Notes: a model not told the origin generated them from the sequence alone. DNA of 11,587 nt from Coxiellaceae bacterium (GCA_014238325.1 JABABH010000054.1:1-11587), one strand, 5' to 3'; positions 1 to 7,595 are shown, numbered from the stretch's first letter. Program-made: numbers and translations.

Positions 1-770
1 AGAAAATTGGGCGCTAAGGGATGGAATAGAGTGTTAGGATGAAATTGATTAAATTCTAGATTAGCAATGTTGCAGCCAGCACGCCAGGCCATGGCAATGC
101 CGTCTCCTGTGCTACGGTGAGGGTTGGTCGTATAAGCATAGGCATAGCTGGCGCCACCTGTGGCTAATACCACGACTTTAGCCAAAATAGACAATAGGTG
201 CTGTTGGGTTTGATCGTAAACCGTGACCCCGACACATCGGCCGGCTTGCATCAGGAGATCCATAGCCATACAAGGAATAAAATAGTCGATATGAGCATGT
301 TGTTTGACTCGTTCTGCGAGCACATGCACGATGGCCGCCCCCGTTCGATCGTCTGCATGTAAAATACGGCGCTGCGTATGACCACCTTCCTGCGTTAAAT
401 CATAAGCCCCGCTTGGTGTGCGTGTAAATTGCACGCCTTGCTCAATTAACCATTCTATAGTGGGCTTTGCGTGGGTGACGGTATGTCGGACAACGGCTGG
501 GTTGCACAAGCCAGCGCCGACAGCTAGGGTATCTTTGATATGGGCATTGATACGTGTTGTATCGGTATCCATAACGGCCGCGATACCACCTTGTGCATGT
601 TCGGAAGAACCGGATGCGAAGCGATCCTTACTCACCATTGCAATGCGTACGTTTTCGCTTAGGTTTACCGATAATGCGAGACCTGCTGCCCCGCTACCGA
701 TGATGAGGACGTCATATTCCGGTAGCGCTGTCTGAATAGCATGTGCCTTCATGTGTTGCGCGTGTGTCAT
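1..770 (-). CDS. nadB: L-aspartate oxidase, N-terminal part (runs off left edge)
   Basis: This FAD enzyme oxidises L-aspartate to iminoaspartate, the first step of de novo NAD synthesis; NadA then makes quinolinate. The frame stays open for 256 codons to the window edge, about half of the usual ~530 residues. Visible signatures are the dinucleotide-binding IIGSGAAGLAL (residues 23-33), the flavin-family stretch HAQGGIAAV (58-66), EGGHTQRRILHADDRTG (128-144, including the family's active-site Glu128), VLATGGAS (201-208), TTNPHRSTGDGIAMAWRAG (214-232) and LEFNQFHP (238-245) with the substrate-site His244. Family members normally have Thr after that HP; here it is Asn246. The start at 770 has no clear Shine-Dalgarno sequence; Met7 (752) is an alternative. 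The M20 peptidase gene ends 41 bases upstream on the same strand, so co-transcription is possible. The identification is secure from the motif order; separation from SdhA/FrdA rests on the EGGHTQRR and QFHP context. Confidence 0.95.
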   Translation of the reverse strand, partial: MTHAQHMKAHAIQTALPEYDVLIIGSGAAGLALSVNLSENVRIAMVSKDRFASGSSEHAQGGIAAVMDTDTTRINAHIKDTLAVGAGLCNPAVVRHTVTHAKPTIEWLIEQGVQFTRTPSGAYDLTQEGGHTQRRILHADDRTGAAIVHVLAERVKQHAHIDYFIPCMAMDLLMQAGRCVGVTVYDQTQQHLLSILAKVVVLATGGASYAYAYTTNPHRSTGDGIAMAWRAGCNIANLEFNQFHPNTLFHPLAPNF

Positions 771-811
771 AGCTGTGTACGATTTTAACAAATATGGCGC
801 GAATGTGTTGG

Positions 812-2245
812 TTATCGACAGGCATTATAATGAACGGACAGAACAGATGCGACACAAGCCGTTATTTTTTTTGCGGTAGGGATATGTAAGGATTCATTGG
901 GTCCGTGTGCATTAGAATCTGGACCTAAGACGCCGGTAATCATAAATTGTGCACTTGGATACATGTGACCGAGTATATTCATAAACGGTATAGATCCACC
1001 TTCTCCCCAGTAAGCAGCAGGTTTGGAAAAAAATTGTTGGGAGGCTTGTTCGTTAGCCTCGAGTAACCAGGGGCTGATAGGAGGAGAGTGCCAACCGGAT
1101 ATGGCTGGTTCTGCAGTAAAAGTGATCTTTGCTTGATAGGGAGGTTGGTCTTCGAGCGCGTGCTTTAGGGCGGATGCTGCCTGTTCAGCATCCGCGGTAG
1201 GCGGCAGGCGCATCGATAATTTGAGGGAAAGCTCTGGGACCATCACGTTACCGGCGTTTTCTAAGGCGGGCAATCCAGCTAGACCAGTGATGCTTAGCTG
1301 TGGGCGCCAGCTACGATTTAATAATAGCTCCGAAATCAGGTGATCGCGCATGCAAACGTCAGGCAACAAAGGAAACAGTTGATCAAAGGTGTCTTTTAAG
1401 ATGTGAGCTGTATGTTGGGCGCGTTCAATTTCTATCGGAGGGATGTCTACCTGTAAATCTTTGAGCAGAACTTGTCCAGTATGGTGATCCTCAATACGAT
1501 GTAGGAGTTGACGCAAAATAGTAAAGGGAGCAGGTACCACGCCGCTACCAGCGCCTGAGTGTATACCGTGTTCTAGCACCTGAATATGTAGGTCACCATT
1601 TAACGAACCACGCAGGGAATTGGTGCACCACAGTTGGTCATAATTTCCACAGCCACTATCGAGACAAATGACAAAATTCACCTCTCCAATGTCGTTTTTT
1701 AGTTGATCTAAGTAGAAAGGTAAATCAATACTGCCACTTTCCTCTGAGGCTTCAATCATCACGACGCAGCGTGCGTGTGGAATCTTGTGGTTTTGTAAAG
1801 CAGCAATAGCCGTTAAGGCAGCAAATACCGCATAGCCATCATCTGCCCCACCTCGGCCATACAAGCGTTCGTTTTTGATCACAGGTTTCCATGGGCCTAA
1901 CTCCTTATCCCAACCCACCATTTCTGGTTGTTTGTCCATATGCCCGTATAACAATACATTTTGATCCAGCTGTCCTGGAATATCAATGAACAATAAAGGG
2001 GTATGCCCCGGTTCGCGAAGCACCTTCATCTGCATACCATGAATGCTTTGCTGCTGGCACCACTGGACCAATAAGGCCATGGCTTGATCCATATAACCGT
2101 GATTGGCCCAGTCTTCATCAAAGACGACGGATTTATTGGGGATTTTGATATAGTCTTTTAAAACGGGGAGGATAGATTGATCCCAATGTGTGCAGATTTC
2201 CTGATACATAAGTGGGTAATATTGGGTCGATACATGTGAAGGCAT
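812..2245 (-). CDS. M20-family metallopeptidase (dipeptidase-like)
   Basis: A 477-residue cytosolic di-zinc peptidase of the M20/ArgE/CNDP group, which hydrolyses dipeptides or N-acyl amino acids. The substrate cannot be read from the sequence. The metal and catalytic residues are in the expected order: LLYGHMDKQP (98-107; His102 ligand, Asp104), YGRGGADDGYA (129-139; bridging Asp135), EASEESGS (165-172; Glu168 general base, Glu169 ligand), CLDSG (194-198; Asp196 ligand) and NAHGPNE (445-451; His447 ligand). The lid/dimerisation domain occupies roughly 205-380 and includes the HSGAGSG motif at 229-235; GEGGSIPF (414-421) is the usual substrate-carboxylate loop. There is no signal peptide. The start at 2245 is supported by an AGGA element 7 bases upstream (2253-2256). 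The length and intact residues indicate a full functional enzyme. nadB follows on the same strand, but no functional link is evident. The subfamily (carnosinase-like versus succinyl-diaminopimelate desuccinylase-like) is uncertain; the length and HMDKQP motif favour the CNDP-like branch. Confidence 0.93.
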   Translation of the reverse strand: MPSHVSTQYYPLMYQEICTHWDQSILPVLKDYIKIPNKSVVFDEDWANHGYMDQAMALLVQWCQQQSIHGMQMKVLREPGHTPLLFIDIPGQLDQNVLLYGHMDKQPEMVGWDKELGPWKPVIKNERLYGRGGADDGYAVFAALTAIAALQNHKIPHARCVVMIEASEESGSIDLPFYLDQLKNDIGEVNFVICLDSGCGNYDQLWCTNSLRGSLNGDLHIQVLEHGIHSGAGSGVVPAPFTILRQLLHRIEDHHTGQVLLKDLQVDIPPIEIERAQHTAHILKDTFDQLFPLLPDVCMRDHLISELLLNRSWRPQLSITGLAGLPALENAGNVMVPELSLKLSMRLPPTADAEQAASALKHALEDQPPYQAKITFTAEPAISGWHSPPISPWLLEANEQASQQFFSKPAAYWGEGGSIPFMNILGHMYPSAQFMITGVLGPDSNAHGPNESLHIPTAKKITACVASVLSVHYNACR

Positions 2246-2394
2246 ATGATTTTCCTATTCGGTACAAGTAGTCAATATGATTGAATTTATGAATAGTATA
2301 GATGTTTATGGGTAGTATGCAGTATAGGCAGAGAATTGTTTGTATAATTGTCGAGCTTAGGAAGAAGCTGCTGTCATGTATAGATGAGAGTGGA

Positions 2395-2422
2395 CTAAGG
2401 CAGGATGGCTCTCCTGCCTTAG
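2395..2422 (-). terminator. Strong stem-loop after the small membrane-protein gene
   Basis: An 11-base perfect stem (ctaaggcagga at 2395-2405, tcctgccttag at 2412-2422) closes a 6-base loop. It lies 11 bases beyond the stop codon of the 120-residue gene, in the gap before the M20 gene. The position suits a transcription terminator, but no T-run follows on the minus strand, so it could be a rho-dependent end or an mRNA-stabilising hairpin instead. Confidence 0.5.
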
Positions 2423-2432
2423 CTAGCAATAT

Positions 2433-2795
2433 TTACCTACCGAAGCTAGGAACAGTGCTATTCTCACTATCTGTTGTGGCCATGCTTGATAAGAGCTGAG
2501 TCATGAACCCAGGCATGCTAGGAATACTGCTATTCTCATACTGGGATTGATTTGCATAGGTGCTATTGGAAGAGGAATCAGGCTGCTGTATTAGGTTTTG
2601 TATTATGAAGACTGTAAAACAAATTACCACGCCAGCAGCCGCTAAAACGATGAGACCTCTCCAAGGATTACAGCTGCTGCCGCTTAAGTCTCGATGGTTG
2701 GTTATAGGTATTGACTCATAGGAGGTTACTGGTTCCTTTTCATCGGTATTCTCATTGGTATTCTTGTAGTCAGGTTTTGTTCTTATGTCGGACAT
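2433..2795 (-). CDS. Small single-pass membrane protein, unknown function
   Basis: A 120-residue protein that I do not recognise. Residues 1-45 are polar and charged (a Lys/Asp/Glu/Asn-rich head). One hydrophobic segment spans about 46-68 (WRGLIVLAAAGVVICFTVFI and onwards), and the tail (70-120) is rich in Ser, Asn and Gln. There is no cleavable signal peptide, so a signal-anchor topology is likely. The tail carries a repeated motif, ENSSIPS and ENSTVPS, 24 residues apart, encoded by a 22-base DNA repeat. The start at 2795 is well supported: GAGGAG (2804-2809) lies 8 bases upstream, the best ribosome binding site in the window. A strong stem-loop follows the gene. No neighbour hints at a role. 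Its low-complexity polar composition with one TM is seen in lineage-specific proteins of host-associated bacteria; an effector or envelope role would be guesswork. Confidence 0.7.
   Translation of the reverse strand: MSDIRTKPDYKNTNENTDEKEPVTSYESIPITNHRDLSGSSCNPWRGLIVLAAAGVVICFTVFIIQNLIQQPDSSSNSTYANQSQYENSSIPSMPGFMTQLLSSMATTDSENSTVPSFGR
2445..2538. repeat. In-frame 22-base direct repeat within the small membrane-protein gene
   Basis: Copies at 2445-2466 and 2517-2538 start gctaggaa and end tgctattctca. They match at 20 of 22 bases and lie 72 bases (24 codons) apart. The phase is preserved, so both encode ENS(S/T)(I/V)PS near the C-terminus. The pattern suggests an internal duplication. Confidence 0.75.
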
Positions 2796-2900
2796 ATCCT
2801 CGTCTCCTCATGTAAAATAAACTCACCCACTATACTAGTATTCCTTCTGAATAAAAATTAACGATAACTTAAAACTGATATTTATTTTTCTAAAACAGGT

Positions 2901-2924
2901 AATATTAGGATAATATCCAATATT
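2901..2924. other. AT-rich imperfect palindrome, possible operator
   Basis: aatatt(a)ggat at 2901-2911 pairs with atcc-aatatt at 2915-2924, leaving a 3-base loop and one bulged A. It lies about 105 bases upstream of the small membrane-protein start, in an AT-rich stretch (2816-2960) that would hold that gene's promoter. I see no convincing -35/-10 pair. A second short inverted repeat (atacta/tagtat) sits at 2939-2955. The role is inferred from position only. Confidence 0.3.
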
Positions 2925-2997
2925 TGAGTGGAGGGTTCATACTACTGATTAGTATCATACTTTAACGGTATAATTAAACAGCGGTTAAAATATTAGA

Positions 2998-3050
2998 GTA
3001 TACCGTTCGCGACTGAAGATGCGAAGTGGGTGATGGCGAGCGGTATACCT
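2998..3050 (+). repeat. Palindromic dispersed repeat, copy 1
   Basis: A 13-base left arm (gtataccgttcgc, 2998-3010) and right arm (gcgagcggtatac, 3036-3048) form a stem with one T-G wobble around a 25-base loop. The same 53-base unit recurs on the opposite strand at 9035-9087 with 45 of 53 identical positions and no gaps. Loop conservation (tgaagat, cgaagt, ggt) shows that these are copies of one element, not two chance palindromes. It opens a cluster of stem-loops that reaches to the RND stop codon. No family name is recognised; the architecture resembles short non-autonomous or intergenic palindromic repeats. Confidence 0.85.
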
Positions 3051-3059
3051 TTGTTTTGA

Positions 3060-3091
3060 TGGCTGGCGAAAAATAAATGTTCGCTCAGCCA
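3060..3091. other. Stem-loop in the intergenic repeat cluster
   Basis: tggctg-gcgaa (3060-3070) pairs with ttcgctcagcca (3080-3091), with one bulged base and a 9-base AT-rich loop. It lies 10 bases after the dispersed repeat. A further short inverted repeat (atcgcg/cgcgat) follows at 3104-3138. No gene overlaps it; the function is unknown. Confidence 0.5.
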
Positions 3092-3142
3092 CTTCAAAGA
3101 AAAATCGCGGTTGTCCCCTTAAGAATCCCCATCGCGATGAGT

Positions 3143-3174
3143 CACTTCAAGTGCATGCTTCGCATCTTGAAGTG
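3143..3174. repeat. Bulged hairpin sharing an 11-mer with the dispersed repeat
   Basis: cacttcaag (3143-3151) pairs with cttgaagtg (3166-3174). Inside, atgc (3155-3158) pairs with gcat (3162-3165) around a ttc loop, leaving tgc bulged. The strand carries cttcgcatctt (3158-3168), the exact reverse complement of aagatgcgaag in the loop of the dispersed repeat (3016-3026). The octamer cacttcaa also occurs at 3090-3097. The hairpin is 41 bases beyond the RND stop and has no T-run, so a terminator role is doubtful; it may be a second repeat family. Confidence 0.6.
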
Positions 3175-3213
3175 GCATGGGTATATAAATATATGAGAAG
3201 TAATAACCCATGC
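3175..3213 (-). terminator. Stem-loop just after the RND stop codon
   Basis: gcatgggt (3175-3182) pairs perfectly with acccatgc (3206-3213) around a 23-base AT-rich loop, beginning 2 bases after the RND pump stop codon. The position suggests transcript-end processing or termination, but the loop is long and no T-run follows, so confidence is low. Confidence 0.3.
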
Positions 3214-3215
3214 TT

Positions 3216-6200
3216 TTAAGATGGAGGTTGATCTTGCTTTATGGTGTCCAATGTATTTTTTATACGGTGTCTTGAGAGAAAAGTATAAAGTGTCGGCACA
3301 ATAAATAGTGTAAATATCGTGCCGAAGGTCATACCGCCTATAATGACCCATCCGATTTGATTAATCGGCTCTGCTCCCGCGCCACTCGTCAGGACCATGG
3401 GCACGGCACCTATGACCATGGCTAAGGTGGTCATTAAGATAGGGCGTAATCGGATGCTACTGCCTTGAATAATAGCTTCGCGTTTAGAGAGACCTTGCTC
3501 TCGTAATTCATTAGCAAATGAGACGATAAGTATGCCATGTTTTGAAATTAAGCCAATTAAAGTGATCAGGCCAATTTCTGTGTAAATATTCAACGTGCTA
3601 CCACTAAAGATCAGCGCTAATAGCGCGCCTACTAAGGCTAAAGGGACGCTGAAGAGTATGATCAACGGATCAGAAAAACTTTCGAATTGTGCACTCAAGA
3701 GTAAATAAACAAAAAATAGAGCATACATAAAGAGCATAACCATGGAACCATGAGACTCCAATGCCGTTCTAGCATCCCCTGCAAAATCATAAGACATATC
3801 GGAAGGTAATATGTGATGCGCTATGTTTTTTAACGTGCTAATAGCTTGGGTTATGCTATAACCGGGTGCCAGAATGGCTGTAATTTTAGCGGCGCGTTGC
3901 CCTTGAAAATGATTTAAACTGATGGAGGTGACGATATTTTTAATGTGAATCAACATCGATAACGGCACAGCTTTTCCTGCTGCAGTCTTCACATAAATAT
4001 TATCTAATTGTTGAGGCTGCATACGTGCCTTTGCGACCAATTGCGGAATCACATAATAGGTTCGACCATGGATGGTAAAATTTGAGCTTTTCGGCTGCCC
4101 TAGGGCGATGGATAACGCATTACCAATATCACGCATTGAGATACCGAGGTCTAAGGCAAGATTTCTATTGATGTCGACTTGCACTTGAGGGGAATCTATT
4201 TTGAGATCCGTATCCGACATCATAAAATGAGGATTTTTCCTAAGTTCAGCAAGAATTTTTTGGATTGTGGTATTCAAAGCTTGATAGGATCCCGTCGTTT
4301 TGATGATAAATTCGAGGGGATAAAATCCATGCGAGCCAGGGACACCCGAAGGAGATAAAAGAGTCGTATTAAAACCACCTGCTAAGGCTTGAATTTGGGG
4401 GTCTAAAGCATGCAAAATTTGCTCTGAGGATCGATGGCGGTGTGCCCAGTCGGTGAGAGTTAAAAAAAACAAAGCGGTATTGGTGCCCATCAGGCCATTC
4501 ACATTGCCAAGGTATAATTTCTCGGGGACGGCATTCAGTATATGGGCTACTTTTTTTGCGTACTTTTCGGTATAGGCCAAATTAGCTGAACTTGGACCTT
4601 GGCTGATTGCAATAAGAGCACCTCTATCTTCTGTCGGCAGCAACTGAGCAGTTTTGCTGAGAGGTATCATGAGCAGGACGCCTGTGCCTAGTATAAAGAG
4701 AATAGCCAGTAAAACCGCCACTCGACTATATTGGATAACATAGGTTAGCCCTGCACGATAGAGATCGGTAGTTTTAGTAAAAATAGCATTGACGAGATGC
4801 TCGAATTTTCCTTCTATACGAATAGGCCGCATAATTTTGGAACACATCATAGGAGATAGTGTTAAGGCGATCACGCCAGAAATTAATACCGTGCCTGCTA
4901 AAGTGAAGGCGAATTCTTTAAATAAGGATCCAGTTAATCCATGAATAAAACCGATGGGGGCGTATACAGCAAATAAGGTAAATGACATGACGATAATAGC
5001 AAATCGAATTTCTCGTGCTCCTTTAAAGGCTGCTTGCAAAGGTGATAAACCTGATTCGATATGACGGTGCACATTTTCTAGCACGATGATGGCATCATCG
5101 ACGACAAGGCCAATTCCTAGTACAAAAGCGAGTAACGTCATCGTATTAATACTATATCCCAGCACGAGCATCAACCCAAACGCGGATATCATCGCGAGGG
5201 GGATAGTCACAACGGGGATCAGTGCAGAACGTAAAGATGCAATAAAAAGGAAAATAATAAGAATGACAAAAATGGATGCCTCAATAATGGATTCGTTGAC
5301 TTTATGAATGGCGCTTTTTACAAAAGTTGAAGTATCGTAAATCACCTGCGCGTGGATACCATCTGGCATCGTGGGTTTAATTTTTTGTAATTCATGCTTC
5401 ACTGTATGGGTCATATTCAGCAAATTTCCGTCTGCTTTAGTCGTCATACCAATCGCAACGGTTCGTTTCCCATTGACATAAATCGAATCATCTTTATTTT
5501 GTACGCCTAAGGTGACTTGAGCTACATCGCCTAAATGGACAACCTGGTGCTGATTTTTCTTAATGACGATGCGTGAAAATGCTTCTGGCGTTTCGAGGGT
5601 CGTATTCGCTTGGACTATTAAGGACTGCCATTGTCGATCGATTTGTCCGGCTGTAGACTGAAAATTATTATTATGCAGAGCATTTTGAATGTCGGTGCTA
5701 TTGATGCTCAATGCTGCCATTTTTGCAGGGTTGAGCCAAATACGCATGGCGTAGTTGCGTTGCCCCATGATATGCACGGATGAGACACCGTTTAGATTAG
5801 AAAATTCTGGGACAATGACGCGGGTTAAATAATCACTGATTTTTGCAGGCGTTGCTGTTTTACTGGAAAAGGCAATCATGACATCCATACTGGACTCTGA
5901 GCCTCTTTTCTGAATCGTGGGGCTATCTACACCTTGCGGTAATCTTTTGGAAACGGATGACACATCGCTGGTTATATCATTGAGTGCGGCATTAATATTC
6001 GCATTCAATTTCAAATGCACTGAAACGGAGCTGACACCAGGTGAGCTCACAGATTTAATCGTATTGACACCACTGACTCCCGCGATAGCATTCTCAATGG
6101 GGGTTGTGATAAAACTTTCTACTAATTTTGCATCGGCACCGGGGTAGCTTGTAGTAATGGTAATACTGCCGGCTGCAATTTTTGGATATTCTCGTATATT

Positions 6201-6296
6201 CAGTTGGCGAAAAGCAATTAAACCCACGCCTAGCAAAACAATGCTTAAACAAATCGATAATACTGGGCGGCGAACAAAAATATCCGTGAAATTCAT
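3216..6296 (-). CDS. RND multidrug efflux pump, inner-membrane permease (HAE1/AcrB type)
   Basis: A 1026-residue proton-driven transporter of the hydrophobe/amphiphile efflux RND family, expected to work as a trimer with the adjacent adaptor and an outer-membrane channel. The length matches AcrB-like pumps. It starts with the cytoplasmic helix and TM1 (FVRRPVLSICLSIVLLGVGL, 7-26). The proton relay is complete: Asp400-Asp401 in TM4 (GIGLVVDDAIIVLENVHRH), Lys919 in TM10 (GLISKHGILIVSFANE) and Arg951 (RLRPILMTTLAM). Large periplasmic loops lie at about 30-335 and 550-850, each carrying porter and docking subdomains, and a second cluster of TM helices runs from ~853 to 1008. The start codon lies 7 bases after the adaptor stop, with AGGA and AGGG elements overlapping the junction, so the two are almost certainly co-translated. 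Drug specificity cannot be read from the sequence. It belongs with the AcrB/MexB-like drug exporters rather than the metal (CusA) or SecDF types. No frameshift or missing key residue is visible. Confidence 0.96.
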   Translation of the reverse strand: MNFTDIFVRRPVLSICLSIVLLGVGLIAFRQLNIREYPKIAAGSITITTSYPGADAKLVESFITTPIENAIAGVSGVNTIKSVSSPGVSSVSVHLKLNANINAALNDITSDVSSVSKRLPQGVDSPTIQKRGSESSMDVMIAFSSKTATPAKISDYLTRVIVPEFSNLNGVSSVHIMGQRNYAMRIWLNPAKMAALSINSTDIQNALHNNNFQSTAGQIDRQWQSLIVQANTTLETPEAFSRIVIKKNQHQVVHLGDVAQVTLGVQNKDDSIYVNGKRTVAIGMTTKADGNLLNMTHTVKHELQKIKPTMPDGIHAQVIYDTSTFVKSAIHKVNESIIEASIFVILIIFLFIASLRSALIPVVTIPLAMISAFGLMLVLGYSINTMTLLAFVLGIGLVVDDAIIVLENVHRHIESGLSPLQAAFKGAREIRFAIIVMSFTLFAVYAPIGFIHGLTGSLFKEFAFTLAGTVLISGVIALTLSPMMCSKIMRPIRIEGKFEHLVNAIFTKTTDLYRAGLTYVIQYSRVAVLLAILFILGTGVLLMIPLSKTAQLLPTEDRGALIAISQGPSSANLAYTEKYAKKVAHILNAVPEKLYLGNVNGLMGTNTALFFLTLTDWAHRHRSSEQILHALDPQIQALAGGFNTTLLSPSGVPGSHGFYPLEFIIKTTGSYQALNTTIQKILAELRKNPHFMMSDTDLKIDSPQVQVDINRNLALDLGISMRDIGNALSIALGQPKSSNFTIHGRTYYVIPQLVAKARMQPQQLDNIYVKTAAGKAVPLSMLIHIKNIVTSISLNHFQGQRAAKITAILAPGYSITQAISTLKNIAHHILPSDMSYDFAGDARTALESHGSMVMLFMYALFFVYLLLSAQFESFSDPLIILFSVPLALVGALLALIFSGSTLNIYTEIGLITLIGLISKHGILIVSFANELREQGLSKREAIIQGSSIRLRPILMTTLAMVIGAVPMVLTSGAGAEPINQIGWVIIGGMTFGTIFTLFIVPTLYTFLSRHRIKNTLDTIKQDQPPS

Positions 6297-6303
6297 ACCC
6301 TAT

Positions 6304-7383
6304 TTATCCTAAGGTTCGGGAAGTCGATACGATATGCACGGGCATCTTATCATGCATGCGCGCATTGATATCTTGAACGATCGCATCACCGCTATGCAGC
6401 ATGGCGCTCTTCACTTCGATAGTTTGACCCATTTGCCCTGCTATTTGAATGGAAGTTTTGATAGCATGATTGTTGATAATGCGATAGACAGCATCGCCAT
6501 CATTGGCATATTGGATCGCTGTTTGTGAGACGAGCAGATTGTGTTTAGGTAGGCCGAGTGGCATCGTAACCGTGGCAAATTCTCCCGGCCGCAGCAGCTG
6601 TATGGGCTTAGAGATAGAAGCACGGAGCAGAATCGTGCCGGTGCTTTCTTGAACGTCAGTATCGAGTGCGAGTAAGGTGCCTGAAATCGTAGGTTGGTCG
6701 GTATGATCTCCCCCAACAGCTATTTGCACGGATTGGCCAACTTTCAGTTGTGGAAGGTATGGAGCCGGTATACTAAAGTCGACATAGAGACGATTTAAAT
6801 TGTCTAGCTTCACGATAGCCGTACCTGGTGTCATATATTGACCAAGAGAGATATGCTTTAACCCTAGTGTTCCGTTAAAGGGCGCTTTAATGATGGTTTT
6901 ATTGAAATTCGCTTGTGCTACCTGAACACGCGCTAGATTGGATTGATAAGTGTATTTTGCTTGCTCATAGTCAGCCGTTGAAATAGCTGAAGTTTGATAT
7001 AATTTCTTGAGGCGAAGGTATTTCTTCTCGCTCATTTTCAAATCGGCTTGGGCTTGTCTTAAGGTGCTGCTTTGAGTATCGTGTTCTAGTGTCACCAGCG
7101 TTTGGCCTGCTTGGATGGTATCTCCGGATTGGAAGTCGATATGTGTGATGTGTCCAGAGGTTTCAGCCATCAGAGTAGTGCCTTCATAGGTATGTATAAC
7201 ACCGGTCCCAATAACATGATTTTGTGCGCTATGCGATTGCACAATAGTGGCCGAGACAGGCAGCGCAGCATGATGTGTCTGCCTGGGTTGTTTAAAGCGT
7301 CGATGTAGTCCTTCGCTAGCTAGAGCAACCAGAGCAATGCCTGCAATAATGACCACTAAAATGGCTTTTATTTGATATTTCAT
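6304..7383 (-). CDS. RND efflux periplasmic adaptor subunit (HlyD/AcrA family)
   Basis: A 359-residue membrane-fusion protein that links the RND pump to an outer-membrane channel across the periplasm. Residues 5-23 form an N-terminal signal anchor (IKAILVVIIAGIALVALAS). There is no lipobox Cys, so it is probably anchored by this helix rather than by a lipid. The barrel-sandwich (lipoyl-like) half-motif MAETSGHITHIDFQSGDTI covers 72-90. A short alpha-helical hairpin spans ~103-162, and the second half-motif is IKAPFNGTLGLKHISLGQYM (165-184). The beta-barrel starts at LYVDFSIPAPYLPQL (199-213), and the membrane-proximal domain runs from ~285 to the end. No good Shine-Dalgarno precedes 7383; the start is chosen because it gives the complete signal anchor. 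The gene leads the operon. The 262 bases upstream hold a promoter candidate and a perfect palindrome, consistent with local repression control, although no regulator gene is adjacent. Confidence 0.93.
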   Translation of the reverse strand: MKYQIKAILVVIIAGIALVALASEGLHRRFKQPRQTHHAALPVSATIVQSHSAQNHVIGTGVIHTYEGTTLMAETSGHITHIDFQSGDTIQAGQTLVTLEHDTQSSTLRQAQADLKMSEKKYLRLKKLYQTSAISTADYEQAKYTYQSNLARVQVAQANFNKTIIKAPFNGTLGLKHISLGQYMTPGTAIVKLDNLNRLYVDFSIPAPYLPQLKVGQSVQIAVGGDHTDQPTISGTLLALDTDVQESTGTILLRASISKPIQLLRPGEFATVTMPLGLPKHNLLVSQTAIQYANDGDAVYRIINNHAIKTSIQIAGQMGQTIEVKSAMLHSGDAIVQDINARMHDKMPVHIVSTSRTLG

Positions 7384-7433
7384 AGGGTAAGCACCAAGTG
7401 CCGAGGGTGAATTTCATATTAAAACAGTTGAGT

Positions 7434-7462
7434 ATTGTCTCATATGTACAATATTTTATCAA
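7434..7462 (-). promoter_or_regulatory. Candidate sigma70 promoter for the efflux operon
   Basis: On the minus strand TTGATA (7457-7462) and GACAAT (7434-7439) are separated by exactly 17 bases and match the -35 and -10 consensus at 5 and 4 of 6 positions. The -10 lies 50 bases before the adaptor start, which leaves room for a short leader. The spacing is good, but AT-rich DNA yields such matches by chance. Confidence 0.4.
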
Positions 7463-7512
7463 ATTTGAGCAGATTGCTTGAATGGGTGCCAAAAGATCGA
7501 CATACGGGGGAT

Positions 7513-7536
7513 ATATAATCAACTGTTTGATTATAT
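7513..7536. promoter_or_regulatory. Perfect 10+10 palindrome, candidate operator
   Basis: atataatcaa (7513-7522) and ttgattatat (7527-7536) are exact reverse complements around ctgt. It lies ~130 bases upstream of the efflux adaptor start and 50 bases upstream of the proposed -35, in a non-coding gap. Its size and symmetry suit a dimeric repressor or activator site. No T-run follows, so a terminator for the upstream rpn gene is less likely. The binding protein is unknown. Confidence 0.45.
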
Positions 7537-7569
7537 GTAATTTATTTGTTTATACTGGTCAGCTCAAAT

Positions 7570-7595
7570 CTGGCTATAGGCTTTCCTGGCTATAG
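7570..7595. repeat. Short direct repeat (ctggctatag twice)
   Basis: ctggctatag occurs at 7570-7579 and 7586-7595, a 16-base period, in the gap between the rpn and adaptor genes. A protein-binding pair or chance duplication are both possible. Confidence 0.35.

Noticed and set aside
418..735. Open plus-strand frame opposite nadB
   Set aside because: It is antisense to strong nadB motifs, and its residues look like a shadow translation.
1561..1570. gtataccgtg as another copy of the dispersed repeat
   Set aside because: Only the first nine bases agree, it lies in M20 coding sequence and no second arm or loop is present.
2133..2429. Minus-strand frame of 98 codons across the M20 start and upstream gap
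   Set aside because: It overlaps the M20 N-terminus in another frame, has no ribosome binding site and no recognisable protein features.
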